From Polytrichum commune (Eukaryota > Streptophyta > Polytrichopsida > Polytrichales > Polytrichaceae): a DNA stretch of 64,000 nucleotides. The stretch lies in assembly GCA_950295325.1 (NCBI GenBank), contig OX485809.1:38347081-38411080 (forward strand), read 5' to 3'. The position numbers and the translations under genes are program-made. Every line of letters starts with the position of its first letter. Positions within the stretch are counted from its first letter, which is position 1. Shown one piece after another: positions 10,801 through 21,425 of the stretch. Under the pieces are notes generated by a model that saw nothing but the letters and a program-made list of their open reading frames with translations, ran no database searches and had not been told where the DNA came from.

Positions 10801-13529
10801 ATAGAAACTCATTGAGACTACATATGAGACTACGAATGTGTTTACATTATGGTCTAGGTGCAAGAAAATTGGAGTTAAAACACCCCTTAACTTGTTGGAT
10901 CTTACATTCATGCTCAAGATTGGACCCAAGCTTGAGTGGAGACCTCTATAACCTTTTGGGAGGATGATGTCACATTAGCATCACTTTATTTTTGCATACC
11001 TTGGACCGGGACCTTAGTGAGAATTCATTGGTTCCTAAATGTGGCTCTTGACCAATGTTCACTGGAATTTGGAGTTTCTTTGAGCTTTGGACCCTAATGG
11101 AGACCCACCCGTACACACTGCTGAAGACAACCTACCTCATTGGATATGTGGTGAACAAAACTTATGAAGGCTTTGAGACACTGACACGATTGTCCTTTTT
11201 GGATGATAATAAAAAAGGCCTGCATTATCCTCATCAATTTTTATAAAACTTTGTAAGGTACAAATGAAGTTATTTATGAACATGACACAGATCGACATCA
11301 ATGTAATTTTTAATGTCTGTTGCATTCATGTCAGACCACTTAAACAACCTCAAAGTAGAGACTTGTTGCCATCATCTTAGTGCGAATTCACACTGCAAGT
11401 CTCCAAACCTGGAATTAGACTTGGACATGTAGGTTCCTAATAAGTGAATAGAGTCTGGGTGAATTCGTGCTGATAGATGCATTCTTTTAATGCGCGTGTA
11501 CAGGCCTGAGGCAATTGAGATTGACACCTGGGTTGGCCATGCCGGTAAGAATGGAATGCGGCGTGACTGGGTGATGCGTTGTTACCAGACTGGAGAATTA
11601 CTCGCACGTGCCACTAGGTAAGCTCAGTAGTATAATTAATTGGAGATTTCCAAGGTAATTAATTCCCTTGAATGATTCCTTCATCGCTAACATTCTGGAT
11701 TCCTGACAACCTGGTGCAAGTGACATAAGGGGTTATTTACCTATGTAGCTGGTATTTACCTATGTAGATGGTGGGGAATTCAGGGTTATGTATACTTGCA
11801 CTTGCCACCAAGTAAGCCATTTAGAGACTTCCAGGTTTCCCCTGAACTAGAGACCTTCCATTACCTTCTTAATTCCAAACAATCTGGTGCAGGACTTGAA
11901 ATTTTGATTTCTGTAGCTCATCTCGTCAGGAGATTGTTTCAAATTTTAGGGGTTAGGTACACTTGCATTTGCCACCAGGTCAGCTAAATAACATAATCTA
12001 GACATTCCCAGATTTTCTGAGTTTCTCCTGAACCAGATCACTTCCATTGCCTTCTTAATTCCAGACAACCTAGTGCAAGTGAGATTTTTGGCTTGTGTAG
12101 TTCATCTCGTGTGGAAACGTTTTCCAAGTATCTGTCTCATCTAAATGTGCTGATTTGTTGGGATTTATGCAGCACTTGGTGCATGATGAATGCCAGCACT
12201 CGACGTCTGTCCAAAATCCCTGACATGGTTCGAGCCGAAATTGAACCTTGCTTCATGGATGACCGCTTTGCGTTCCAAGGAGATGAAGCCTCTGTGAGCA
12301 GGATCCCCAAACTCAACGATGACACAGCTGATTTCTGCACCTCCCAGCTTAAGGTATATAAAATATCATATATTTAAAGTATCCCCCACAAGTGACTTCT
12401 AGAGCTAGGCTGAAGAATTAATTTTCTTGTTAGAACAATGGCCGAGACATAACTTGATGTAATTAACGTGAGCATCTTTGAGGTGTATATGACAGGCCCC
12501 GTTCATCTGTTGTGATTTACTTGTTTGCAGTCCCAAAGAGGAGATTTGGACATGAATCAGCATGTGAACAACTTGAAGTACATCAGCTGGCTTTTCGAGG
12601 TATCAAAATATTACAATCCACTCATCTGTACTATTGTCCTCAACTATGCAAGTTGTTGCGATACCCACATAAAAGCATCACATGGTGTAAAATAAATGTA
12701 GGAACAAAGGGGTCCTTTATTTGTTCATCTCAATTTACAAAAGATTCTCAATGCAACACGACCCAACCCAGCCCAAAACACGAGAGGATGGAGTAGAGTC
12801 CTATATAGTAGATGTGCCTAATTCGATGTTCGATCTTAAACAAACACCTGTATTTGAGTGGTGTATGGTTGAGTGTGGATCTAAGAACGGACATCAAAAA
12901 GAGTTGTGTTGAAAAAAGATCGGACTACCGGCTCAAATGTTGTCAACCATTGTGGACACTATAATCAACATAATTGGGAGAATCTGTAATATGATCATTC
13001 AATAATTCCAAGGATCTTAACTTTTGAAGATTATGAGGCAAGTAGATGTGGGCACAACTTGAACTTGCTCATCATCTCCCACTAGTTGCGTGTTTCATGC
13101 CCTATGAGAAGTGGGTGTAGAGAGAAAATTGTCCATTTAAGACCTGCTCACCTTATGTAATGTGGATATAAACTAATAGATAGTGTATGTACTGACTTGT
13201 GCTCGGATATATAAATTTAATGGTTGCAGAGTATTCCACTAGAGCACCTTGAGACCCATAGGCTCACAAGCATAACCCTTGAGTACCGACGAGAATGCCA
13301 GGAAAGTGACATAGTTGAGTCTCTCACCAAAACGATGGCCATTGGAGACAAAGCAAATCCCGCACATGTTGTGAATGGAATTGGAAATGGAAGAGGTCCT
13401 CGATCCAACATTAATGGTGGTTGTGAACTCGCCCATCTTCTTCGCATACAAGACTCTCGTCAAGATGAAATCCTTCGTGGGAGGACAACATGGCTACCAA
13501 AAGCCAACCATACAAATTCCCAAATGTGA
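7818..13529 (+). CDS. FATB: acyl-ACP thioesterase, FATB-like, six exons
   Basis: Predicted plastid enzyme that hydrolyses acyl-ACP to free fatty acid for export and lipid synthesis. Exons: 7818-8459, 9879-10012, 11504-11617, 12173-12353, 12531-12599, 13230-13529. All junctions are GT-AG and keep frame, giving 479 residues. The ATG at 7818 sits in a good context (gaccATGga); the frame is open further upstream but without ATG. Residues 1-~185 are serine-rich with no hotdog motif, fitting a transit peptide plus an unusually long linker (FATB is usually ~410-420 residues). Family motifs follow: IRSYEVGADKTTSI (exon 1), LIWVVSKMQV (exon 2), GKNGMRRDW (exon 3), TRRLSKIPDMVRAEIEP (exon 4), DLDMNQHVNN (exon 5) and LEYRREC (exon 6). 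Asn366 and His368 and Cys403, at the family catalytic positions, are all present. Wording is closer to FATB than FATA, with some mixed features. Introns 1 and 3 hold tandem repeats. Confidence 0.9.
9108..9680 (+). repeat. three ~190-bp tandem repeats in thioesterase intron 1
   Basis: Units start near 9108, 9296 and 9488. Each carries 'atgggtgg(gatcaa)' then 'gttgtggtcatgatgt', 'aaaggatgggattg', 'ggattcc(atg)aagg' and 'gtaacagatt'. Copies differ by scattered substitutions and small indels, so the duplication is not recent. The array lies wholly within intron 1 (8460-9878). No protein is recognised. Confidence 0.8.
11600..12085 (+). repeat. three-copy tandem duplication spanning the exon 3 donor and intron 3
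   Basis: Copies begin near 11600, 11795 and 11962. Copy 1 includes the end of exon 3 ('ctcgcacgtgccactag') and the true donor GTAAGC. Copies 2 and 3 repeat it as 'cttgcacttgccaccaagtaagcc' and 'cttgcatttgccaccaggtcagct'. Each copy ends with a 'gacaacctggtgcaagtgac'-type segment. The duplicated donor in copy 2 is still a plausible GT splice site; in copy 3 it is weakened. A short direct repeat 'tatttacctatgtag' also lies at about 11744-11774. Confidence 0.8.
12836..13000 (+). repeat. dispersed repeat in thioesterase intron 5, related to 1-165
   Basis: Direct-orientation match to the first 165 bases of the window (see that entry). It lies between exons 5 and 6, so it was tolerated as an intronic insertion. 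Ends and target duplication could not be defined. Confidence 0.55.
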
Positions 13530-15022
13530 TTCTTATATGTTGGAGCTGGCCATTATATTTGGATATGTATATCTTGAAGTGTAGAGATATTAGAGTCTAA
13601 TCTAGAGAGGAAACATGATCTTAAGTATATTGAGTTCACATGGGGAAGAGGCCAATAGAACACTGCATGTGTGGTGCAACATTGGACAAATTACATAGAT
13701 TAGTTTCAATTGTGTCTGATCCTATGTACATATCATTATTGTTGCAGTTGAAACAAAACTTTACTGAAAACTTTGGTCTTAATTTGGTGAGATTCATTGA
13801 CATGTAGTAAGAACTTGGAGATCCGTTTGAGGATCAAGAAACATATATTGAAAGGAAGCATGGAACCTCTTGATATATGTCCATGGGAGGTTATTCTTTA
13901 GCATTTTTGTTATTTATCTTTGCATTCAAGTAATAATTCCACTCTAGGTTCTTAAGAATCTATTGTTTTTGAAGTCAATAGGCTTATAGATTAGCAAATT
14001 TAGAAAGGTATTGAAGATTGTGTGCTTTGTATATAGAGTAGAGTATGATATTTTGAGGTACATTTACCTTTTTAAAGTTCCATTCTCACCAAAATGAACA
14101 AGAATATGAGCTAAAAAATGGCAATAAATTAATGATTTATTAAACATGTTTCTTATACAATTTTTCGTAAGTAAATTTCCCAGGCATTGGTTATTACAAC
14201 AGTTATGGTGGATGGAAATATAATAGATGCATACAAGAATTCACAAGCTTATATTAATTGCACAATGAACCTTCATGTCAATTGTCATAGGAGGCAAAAA
14301 CAAGAACATTCTCATGAGTCATGTTTGTCCCTCAATGGATTTCACCAATGGACATATTAGGAAACTTGAACAATTCCCACACAAAACCTTCATGGCAAAA
14401 GTATGTAAATGGAATCTCCTTGAAGGGACACCAACTAAAGTCCATGGGAGGCTTCACATGGATATTGTGGTGGGAATCATATGTTGTAGTTTAGACAACA
14501 AGACTTAGGGTCTAGCTGCACTTGGTGTCCCATGCTGGAACCCGTTTGGTGCATGTTGAGATAGGGAGTGTTATTCCAGGGTTTTAGTGGGTTTGGCACG
14601 GTTGATGATGCCAAGGCAAAGACCTCACATGCCGCAACCATATGAGAGGCACAACGGTTTTCACCCACTACGGCCATTCATGTTCCATGCATTGTAGGCT
14701 TTTCTTCTGATGTTGCCTCACCTTTCCACAAGTATGTGGAGTAGTGGGCGTTGTGAGTGCCAAAATGGGATGAGGTTGTTGAGAGTTAGTAGGGTTACAT
14801 GCTAGCATGTTGATTCTAGATGTGGTTGCAAGTAATGAAGGCAATGAATGGATGAGGAGCTATGGGACCTCCAATTCACCTAAATATCTCTACTAATTCC
14901 TTTTTTTAGTGGTTTTTTAAATAAAAATAAAAATTTAAGTTGTGAAATGGCATGGGTGGAGTGGTTTGCTAATGTGGATTATTTTGATTGGCCACATGGG
15001 AATTATTTTGTCACATTGTTGA
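13530..15022. other. intergenic downstream of the thioesterase gene, no gene recognised
   Basis: Holds the probable 3' UTR of the thioesterase gene at its left end and then AT-rich sequence. A 77-codon open frame at 14275-14508 (plus strand) shows no recognisable domain and no splice-consistent neighbours, so I do not call it a gene. Confidence 0.45.
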
Positions 15023-15560
15023 TCGACTAGGGGGTGGAATCTTCATTCCATACACAAATTAAGGTGAGTGTTAGAAGGGGTTTTATTTGAGGCATTAGCA
15101 TAAATATATACATAGGGTACATGTATTTATTATTTATTTAATGTGTACATTTCAAAAAGGATTTTAGAACTATGAAGTAAAGGTAGATGTATGGGTCCTA
15201 AGGTTTTGAGACAACATTGACAATAAATATACTAAAGTTTCATTCAATTTACATTTGCACCCATTATTGTCAGATGGTAATACTCTTCAATGACTAACAT
15301 GTCCTAGGGGGATGGACTCTTCATTGGAAACCTAAATGACATGCATGGGTGACTATGAAATAAAACTCCTTATATATGAGAAATTTTATAGAGATAAGCA
15401 CATGTACACAGGTTTCAATGACATGATGTATTTATACAAGCTTTCGTATTGAACACAATAAATGCCTCCACTGCATACAAAAAATATAAATCATGAATTG
15501 ATTAGGCATTTCTTACATATACAATTAACTGTCAGTTTGTAATTAGAAAGTCGTTAAATA
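15023..15560 (+). repeat. dispersed element family shared with 51577-52271
   Basis: 15303-15560 matches 51578-51840 in the same orientation, with 'cctagggggatggactcttcatt' against 'cttagggggtggactctttatt', then 'cctaaatga', 'actatgaaat' and 'aatgcctccact'. 15023-15125 matches the far end of that element (52176-52271) in reverse orientation, with 'gaggcattag' facing 'ctaatgcctc'. Each end carries an AGGGGGTGGA-type motif, so this is a rearranged or partial copy of a terminal-inverted-repeat element. Confidence 0.6.
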
Positions 15561-16579
15561 TTTCCATGATCCATAGGACATTGTAACTTATAAAACACTA
15601 TATTTGGTAATTGGAGACATTTTGATGATTTTGAGATTATTTAAGGATGTATTTTTCAAATTTGGACCAGTAATGACAACCTAAAAATCCCATATGTATA
15701 ATTTTGGATACAATTATCAGACATAAAGGCATCAAAGTGACCAAAAATGTGAAGCTTACATGAAAATATTTGCGTATGAAATGAGAAATCATTATCAATG
15801 GAAGGGAAGATGCGGAGAATGATTGAAAATTGAATGAATTCAATGGGATTGAAATACAAATATAATGGAATTACCATCAATGTCTTGAAGAACTTGAAAT
15901 TAAATAGAAAGTAAGCACTAATATGTTCTACCCCTAAATGCATTTAGGGAGTCCGTATACATTTCTAGCCCCACTAGTCCGTCCCACTATTTTTTTTTCG
16001 CGGCCGTGTCCTTGCTTTTGGCAGAGTCCATGGCTCTGAAAATCTCCGGCCCGCGGCTGTAACCATTTTTGTTGACAGGCCCGGAATATGTGTTGTTCTT
16101 CCATATATCCGGATGCGCTCCCAAATTGTATGAAATGGTATTGTGAATGAAATACGAGTGCGTTTGCAAGAGGGAATGTCTTGCGCTTCACCGAAGGGCC
16201 AAACAACGATCGGACTCGGAAGATGCAGCCTTGAGGGCGTGCCTATCCAAGGAAGACGTCGAGGAGGGCCGGCCACCAATCGAGCGGGGAGCCACATGCG
16301 AAAGAATGCCATATTACTTGGAGTAAACAAGAGTAGGAATGGAGTGGGGAAACAAGGATGGCGGTTTGGGATGGGTGCTCGTAAAGTTCCCGGCACGCAC
16401 ATGCAAGACAAGGAAAACAATGGCGGGAAAGGGGTTTAGGGTTTGAGAAGGGCACCTTGGCTTTGGGGACGTCCATGCCGGGGACAATGGGCACAAGGGG
16501 GGCGTCGATGGGAGCATCCGGAGCCAATCGAACTATGGGACTGTTGAATAACGGGGGGAATCAAGGCACGGAGGGCCAA
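15561..16579. other. intergenic; GC-richer segment 15.93-16.58 kb of unknown origin
   Basis: From about 15934 to the LTR end at 16580 the base composition rises sharply, and overlapping open frames of 60-148 codons exist on both strands. None has a recognisable domain. One minus-strand frame (15987-16169) has a plausible low-repeat composition but is short and open at one side. The segment ends abruptly at the LTR, so it may be a piece of a gene or transposon interrupted by that insertion. Confidence 0.35.
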
Positions 16580-18235
16580 TGTGAGGCCAAACCCACCACC
16601 CTTAAGCGTCCTAGTCCGGGTGATGGTCTTGAGAATCACATGTAGTGTATGTAGCGTGAAAATTAATTTCTTCACATCCTTAAGCATTCATGTCATTGTG
16701 AATCACTTTGTTTATTAGAAGTAGCCTCTTGGCTCGTGGTCGCGTTGGATTTGTTTAGGGTCCAACCGGCGGCCTTGGCAACACAAGTTCTCAAGGATAT
16801 TCCCCTTTGGCTTTTGATCACCCTTTCCTTCACATTGCCCTTGCTAGAGTATTCACCTTTATCCATTTTTTATAAGTGATCGAGTTTTACCAAAGAGGAC
16901 GTAAGTGTTGAAAAACACTCCCTCAATGGTTAATCACAATTACAATTGCCCTTGAGGCCACACGTGATTCTAAATAAACTAATGCCTTAACTACTTGGAT
17001 TGCACTACCAAGTCTAAACACCTAATGTAATGTTCTCTAGAAATACTAATGTAGGGTTAATTAGAACCAGCCTTGACTAGCTTCTCATGGGCAGCTCCAG
17101 GGCTTAGCCTTACCCGAACCACCACAGTCCGCAGCCAGGGCTTAGCCTTACCCGAACTCCACAGTCCAGCAACCAAGGCTTAGCCTTACCCGAGCTCCAT
17201 AGTCCAGCAGCTAGGGCTTAGCCTTCCGAAATCCACAGTCCAGCAGCCAAGGCTTAGCCTTACCCGAACTCCACAGTCCAGCAGCCAGGCTTAGCCTTAC
17301 TCGAGCTCCACAGTCCAGCAGCCAAGGCTTAGCCTTACGAAATCCACAGTCCAGCAGCCAAGGCTTAGCCTTACCCGAACTCCACAGTCCAACAGCCAGG
17401 CTTAGCCTTATCTGAGCTCCACAGTCCAGCAGCTAAGGCTTAGCCTTCCGAAATCCACAGTCCAGCAGCCAGGCTTAGCCTTACCCGAACTCCACAGTCC
17501 AGCAGCCAGGCTTAGCCTTGCCCAAACTCCACAGTCCAGCAGCCAGGCTTAGCCTCAACCCAGACTCAATCAAGCCGAACTAAATTCACCATAATCAACT
17601 AATCAACTAATCACCTAATCACCTAATTGCTCAAAGGCCCACATGCGAGCCTTTTAGCTTCACACTTAAATGTAATCCCCTCAAGATGCTTAATCGGGCA
17701 ATTGCTAATTCTTTTAATATTCGGCTAATAGGCTAACTAATTACCTAACATCATCAACTAATCCACACACGTGGCCCAAAGCTCTAAGAGCTCACCTCTC
17801 TTGAGAGGACTTAAGAGAGAGAGCTTAACTAATTAACTCCACTAAAACTAATAACCTACACACGTGGCTCAAGCTCTTAAGAGCTTGCTCCCTTGAGAGC
17901 GCTTGATGGAGAGAGAGAAAAATGAGAGAGAAAACACCTTAAGTAGCAAAGAGGGAGAGAGAGGGAGAGGGAGAGAAAGGTGAGGATAGGGTGAGAGGAT
18001 TAGTACCTCCAATCACAATCCCTTAACCTTCACCTTCAAAGTAGGGACTAATCCCCTTCCACCAAGCTTCCTTCTTCCTAAACTACCAAGGTGGATCCAA
18101 AAGTGGGCATTTAACCCGCGGAGCTCACCTTGCTTCACCTTACCCCCTACTCACATTATCAAGGCATATTCTTATTGAATTCATCCTTGAAATAATCACA
18201 CAACACATTATGAACCCTTTGAGTGGTCCACCACT
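16580..18235 (-). mobile_element. gypsy-type LTR (minus orientation), partial, same family as solo LTR 38741-40487
   Basis: Begins TGTGAGGCCAAAC at 16580 and is strongly similar to the 1747-bp solo LTR at 38741-40487. Both share the opening ~45 bp, the 'aaggatattcccc' region near 16790/38965, and the long 'gtggctcaagctctta...gggcatttaacccgcggagctcacc' block near 17865-18130 and 40010-40275. Similarity fades after about 18235, before the expected 'GGGCTCACA' other end. It contains a 38-bp minisatellite where the solo copy carries a different one. The orientation is opposite to the gypsy internal region that follows. Confidence 0.75.
17088..17570 (+). repeat. ~38-bp minisatellite inside the LTR, about 12-13 copies
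   Basis: Unit approximately 'ggcttagccttacccgaact' plus 'ccacagtccagcagccag'. Copies differ by small indels and substitutions (cgaa/cgag, aagg/ggg). In the related solo LTR the equivalent place is occupied by a ~61-bp tandem repeat of different sequence, so this part of the LTR has expanded independently in each copy. Confidence 0.9.
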
Positions 18236-21160
18236 CCGCGGGATCACATTTAGTTAGAATGTTAGAATTAATAGGGAATTTAGGAAAAATTAGTTCATTT
18301 AGCATTTAGCCTAGAAGAAGGAGGGTCAAAATGAAACTAAGTAGTGCTAGAAGATAGCAAAGTAGAAAAAATAGGCTAGCTAGTAAAAACAACTAGCTAA
18401 GCAAATATTAGTACATGCTAGCTATTAAGCAAATGTTAATAGATGCTAGCTAAGCAAGTGTTAGTTTATTAGTTAGTGTGAGGCACACAAGACTATTGGA
18501 GGTGTTTTGCGTAAGAAGACAAAATCAGCTTGAAGACTTTTGAAGACAAAAAAGAAAGAGAGCAAGAGGGCTACTTGCTCACTTGCCCTCTTACCAACTC
18601 GATGGCGGAAAAATTAGAAAGATTTTTAAGTTTCCCGTCGGAGCCACCTCGGCGAGAGGGTGGCAACCTCAACCGGGAAAACCCCCGAGCCAAAATTTCG
18701 GGAAAGGGTTTGAAAAATGGATCCGGTGGAGGAGGGGTCCAACCCTTTTGTGAGAGGGTTTAAAAACCCCTCCTTCCACCTTGTAGCTCTCTCTCTTTCT
18801 CTAGTTTTTGGGCGAAGCCCTGCATCAATGTAGTTAGGAAAAAATCCTTCAGCATGCATTCTCAATGGCCTAAAAGAAAGGCTTGAGAACCTCTTCTACT
18901 CTCTCTCCTAGTTAGAATGTGTGTTTATTAACACACCAACAAAATTATTCCTTCTTTTGTAGAGGTAGGTTGGATGGTAGAATTTTGAGTGGAGGCATTG
19001 TAGACCTCATCTGCCAATGCCCTGAAAGCTTAGTTCAAAAGCTAGAACAAGATACTTATCATTTTTTTCTTAGAGAGATTTCATATAGCTATCCATAGCC
19101 ATTTCCCATTTGTGATTTGGTTAAGATGACAATTAGTTATGGATTTCCAAAGATGGAGTAGAAAACTGGGTGGTCTTGTGGGTAGCGGCTGCTGGATCAG
19201 ACCTGCGAGCCCAATAGGAATTTTAATTCTAAGAAGTTATATTTTTCCCAAGTAGAACTTTTGTGTAGCTTTCCAAAATGGCTTAGAACATTTGATTTGA
19301 GCATGATTTGAATTAGATATGAATTGTGGAAGATGGGACACATAGTTTGAGAACTTTTGGTTGACTGCTGCATTACAGAGGATCTGCTGGGTTCACTTTG
19401 GCTTACCTTTCTAATCACATATTTTTATCAAATACATCTTTTTAATATCTCTCCAGGGTCATATAGAACGTTTGATTTGAGTAAGATTTGAATTAGATAT
19501 GAATTGTTGAAGGCGAGATACATAGTTTAAGCCTTCTTGATTGACTGTTGTGTTACAAGGAGTCTGCTGAATTTCTATTAGCTTAACCTGCTGATGTCAT
19601 AATTTTCCTAGTTAGAACTTGTTCATAGATTTCCAATGGTATAAGGAAAGCCTAGATCCAACTAGTAAGGAATGTGCTATGAATTTTTGAAGTTAGAAGG
19701 TAGATAGGTGGGTTGGAAGGGTTGGTTGATTCGACCTCACACTTCCAACCCTCATAACTTTTGCAATTCTTATCCGATTAAAGTGATTTTTAGATCATTG
19801 GAAAGATAATTAGGTGCACTAAGTATAAATATTATGCTTAGGATTAAATTACGGTGCAGAATAAATACTTTATATTTTAATTGTTAACTAAGGTACGCTT
19901 ACTACCAAACTAGTTACAAAGAAGGAGGCAAGGTCGACGCTCAGGAAGTGGAGCAAGGAAGGAGGTAGCGGCTCGGCCTCCATCGAGCCCAAATCAACCG
20001 AGGAGAATTGAGGTAAATTTACTAACGCTAGCCTTCCATTTAGGGTTGGAGGGAGCGCGGCTAAGGTACGCATTTCTAAACCCATTCACCTATCTCGTAA
20101 GGTCAAGTGGCTTGACCACTTGACCGCCAAGGGAATACCCAACTCCATTGTTTTCGGGGCCCTTGGTATGTTTTGTGGTAGTAGCTTCATTTATTAGCAA
20201 ATTTCGTGTGTGGTAAGTCGGATTAATCACCGACATAACCACTCTTAATGTTGTTGGTGGAAAGGTGGGATTAATGACCCGCGAATCCACTATTATGTTG
20301 TTGGCCCCATAGATTGGGAGTAATGGCCCCAATTTATGAAGATTGCGCAACAGGTTGAACCTACAGGTCGCCCATCACCCTGGTCCCATTGAGTTGCATT
20401 TCGTGGCTTATCCAGTGTAAACACATTTAACAATCAAAATATACAAAATAAATCGTGAACCCTTGTTGGCAAGAGACCCGAATCGGAAACTTAACTCGGT
20501 AGAGTGATACCACCCTTCAAACCATTGATGTTCGAATGGGTTTGAGATGTCACTCAACCTTCAAAGGACCTGCACGAGGCCTTAGAAGGTTCCGAGGTAA
20601 GGGGTGCACCAACCAGGTAAGGGGTGATGCCTAATATGTTAATGTAGTGAGTTAGGACGTGCAAACAAAAGTAAGTAATTAAGAAGGAATGTGTGTGAAG
20701 GGTGGAACTTAGGCCAAGTTCCCCCGCTTAGAAAACTAAATAGAACTAAGTAAAGAAATAGGAAGAATTAAATGGTCCATCAAATTGTCGTTATTCCGTT
20801 CATTGAGCTAGGGTGGTATGAGTCACACCCGGTTGGTGTGTATCAGAACCATCCTAATTCACAAATTAGGATTGCCTTGGGTTCAAGGCTAGTGTGTCTG
20901 CGCGTAGAATAAGTTGTAGGTTAAGGTTAGAACTAGATATGAAATTGGTTAGTGGAGTTTAGAGCCACACTAGTAAAAAACTAAGGCCCAACCTCCGGAG
21001 GTACTACGACACATATTTAATCTCTCTTAAAAATCTAACTACTCACGTTATACACCTATCATCCGGGTTCGGCTTGGGCACCTGCAAGTGTAGGCTACCT
21101 TCACCGAAGGGCTTGTGTGATACTTTTAGGCTCCCTCGAGAGGGGGTGGCCCAAAAGTAC
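18236..21160. other. retroelement-derived sequence between two opposed LTR ends, no coding region
   Basis: No open frame with a recognisable domain. Sections around 19240-19640 are internally repetitive ('tttgatttgag(c/t)a(a/t)gatttgaattagatatgaattg' occurs near 19290 and 19470). A 'gagggagcgcggctaaggta' segment near 20050 recurs near 21605. The stretch is bounded by LTR ends of one family pointing outward, so it is probably LTR body or nested LTR sequence that has diverged beyond recognition. Confidence 0.4.
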
Positions 21161-21405
21161 CACACTGTGAAATTAGGGATGAGCTTGTGTGGGATTTTGA
21201 TAAGGTGTGTTAAGAGAACAATAATCGAGAAAAGCGTTTGTCAACGCTTGTACTCATGACATGGAATTAATTGGTGTGACAACATGAAGGTGTGATGTAA
21301 TGAGGATGAATGATTTTAAAAAGATTAAACTAGGACGAGTATGAATGTGAGCCCCACGCCCTCATCCGGACTACGATGCATAAGGGTGGGTGGTTTGGCC
21401 TCACA
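21161..21405 (+). mobile_element. 3' end (U5 side) of 5' LTR of the gypsy element
   Basis: The stretch ending GGTTTGGCCTCACA at 21405 matches the right end of the 3' LTR at 32330-32539. Both share 'gaaaagcgtttgtcaacgcttgtactcatg', 'catggaat' and a closing 'cggactacgatgcataagggtgggtgg'-type sequence. Internal sequence of the element follows directly. The start of this LTR could not be located; it does not resemble the 3' LTR start at 31.6 kb. Confidence 0.6.
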
Positions 21406-21409
21406 TAAA

Positions 21410-21425
21410 TGGTACGTCCGCCGGG
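21410..21425 (+). other. candidate primer-binding site of the gypsy element
   Basis: TGGTACGTCCGCCGGG begins four bases after the LTR end CACA. The leading TGG would pair with a tRNA CCA end, which is the right place for a primer-binding site. I cannot name the tRNA; the site may be mutated. From 21426 to 22475 is the untranslated or decayed leader, with no recognisable coding sequence. Confidence 0.4.

Noticed and set aside
14275-14508. 77-codon open frame
   Set aside because: No recognisable motif, no splice-consistent extension and located in repeat-rich DNA.
16143-16527. Overlapping open frames of up to 148 codons on both strands
   Set aside because: GC-rich sequence opens all frames; no frame has a known motif or splice signals that continue it.
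17088-17570. Regular short repeats considered as a CRISPR array
   Set aside because: Adjacent tandem units with no unique spacers, inside a plant LTR.
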